This document shows positions 5,184-5,451 of a stretch of DNA of 5,451 nt, piece after piece. This DNA comes from Ignavibacteriaceae bacterium (GTDB lineage Bacteria; Bacteroidota; Ignavibacteria; Ignavibacteriales; Ignavibacteriaceae). The notes below the pieces were generated by a model, which ran no database searches, was not told the origin of the DNA, and saw only the letters and a list, made by a program, of their open reading frames with translations. The stretch's first letter is position 1, and every line of letters starts with the position of its first letter. The position numbers were made by a program, and so were the translations under genes. Location of the stretch: contig JALONF010000210.1 of NCBI GenBank assembly GCA_025455085.1, positions 1-5,451 on the forward strand. Direction: 5' to 3'.

Positions 5184-5451
5184 ATGAAATATAATGAAGA
5201 TAATATTTTTGAAATGTATGAACATAATATTTTTGAAACAAAAAATAAACTTGAAGAACTTTCTTTTTATTGTCAAAAAGAAATCAAATTTAAAGGATTA
5301 ACAGGCTGGGTTTTTGAACAAACAATTCATAAATGTATTTCCGAGGAATTAATAAAACTTAACAAAAAATATATAATCGATGAACAATTTAAATTATCTA
5401 CGCTAAGTAAAAAAAATAAATCGAGAGGTGAAGTTGACTTAATAATAAATA
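5184..5451 (+). CDS. AT-rich gene, N-terminal part of a probable PD-(D/E)XK nuclease (restriction-type); 3' end outside window
   Basis: Eighty-nine codons are visible, still open at the window edge. I do not recognise a specific family. The pattern KGLTGWVFEQTIHKCISEEL (residues 37-56, Glu45 in the helix), then DEQFKL (66-71) and SRGEVDLIIN (80-89, Asp85) resembles the early core of PD-(D/E)XK restriction enzymes, where a helix with a conserved Glu precedes a strand carrying the metal-binding Asp. The decisive E-x-K would fall just beyond the window. The ATG at 5184 is chosen because GGAG (5171-5174) lies 9 bases upstream; an in-frame ATG at 5154 would add 10 residues with only a weak site. 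GC over 5221-5451 is about 22% by hand count (50 of 231), against 33-43% in lines counted upstream. This suggests recent acquisition, perhaps a restriction-modification locus. Confidence 0.55.
   Translation, partial: MKYNEDNIFEMYEHNIFETKNKLEELSFYCQKEIKFKGLTGWVFEQTIHKCISEELIKLNKKYIIDEQFKLSTLSKKNKSRGEVDLIIN
5200..5238 (+). repeat. Two direct copies of a 15-base sequence
   Basis: ATAATATTTTTGAAA occurs at 5200-5214 and again, identical, at 5224-5238. The period is 24 bases, so it stays in frame and gives the near-repeat DNIFEMYE / HNIFETKN at the N-terminus of the AT-rich gene. It looks like a short coding duplication; a regulatory role is not supported. Confidence 0.7.

Overview
The window looks like a stretch of core chromosome from a low-GC (about 33-43% in hand-counted 60-base lines), free-living bacterium of the Bacteroidetes/Chlorobi/Ignavibacteria kind. 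The protein sequences, such as the ArgS motif GPLTVGHGRGA and the TrpG sequence, fit that clade. Most genes have a clear Shine-Dalgarno sequence, which is unusual for Bacteroidetes proper and fits Ignavibacteria or Chlorobi better. The taxonomic call is an inference from family resemblance, not from a search.

Layout. At the left edge is the 5' part of mazG (minus strand, running off the window). It is divergent from a ridA-like gene (plus). That gene converges, with 7 bases between stop codons, on an orphan glutamine amidotransferase of the TrpG/PabA type (minus). Next is panD (plus), followed by a plus-strand cluster: a small exported beta-rich protein, a membrane-anchored LytR_C-domain protein, the ribosomal silencing factor rsfS, and arginyl-tRNA synthetase argS. 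The window ends in the first 89 codons of a very AT-rich gene (about 22% GC) that resembles the N-terminal half of a PD-(D/E)XK restriction-type nuclease. This marks the probable edge of an acquired segment.

How the genes work together. mazG, ridA, trpG/pabA and panD are housekeeping metabolism: nucleotide clean-up, reactive enamine/imine hydrolysis, chorismate amination, and beta-alanine for CoA. They sit in separate transcription units. rsfS and argS serve translation. The LytR_C gene is coupled to rsfS by a 4-base stop/start overlap.

Main points of interest. (1) argS is broken. Its N-terminal and C-terminal parts are in different frames, and two family segments are missing: one at about 4271-4282 that shifts the frame, and an in-frame one at about 4575-4586 that removes the second half of the Rossmann fold, including the KMS of the KMSTR loop. 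The rest is well preserved. This is either a recent double deletion, implying another argS elsewhere, or an assembly error. (2) The LytR_C gene has no ATG/GTG/TTG start that keeps its membrane anchor; the best start is an AUU codon 6 bases after a strong ribosome-binding site. (3) Non-ATG starts are frequent: three TTG, one GTG and one probable ATT among nine genes. (4) The panD start can be fixed at 1766 by residue numbering of the self-cleavage site.
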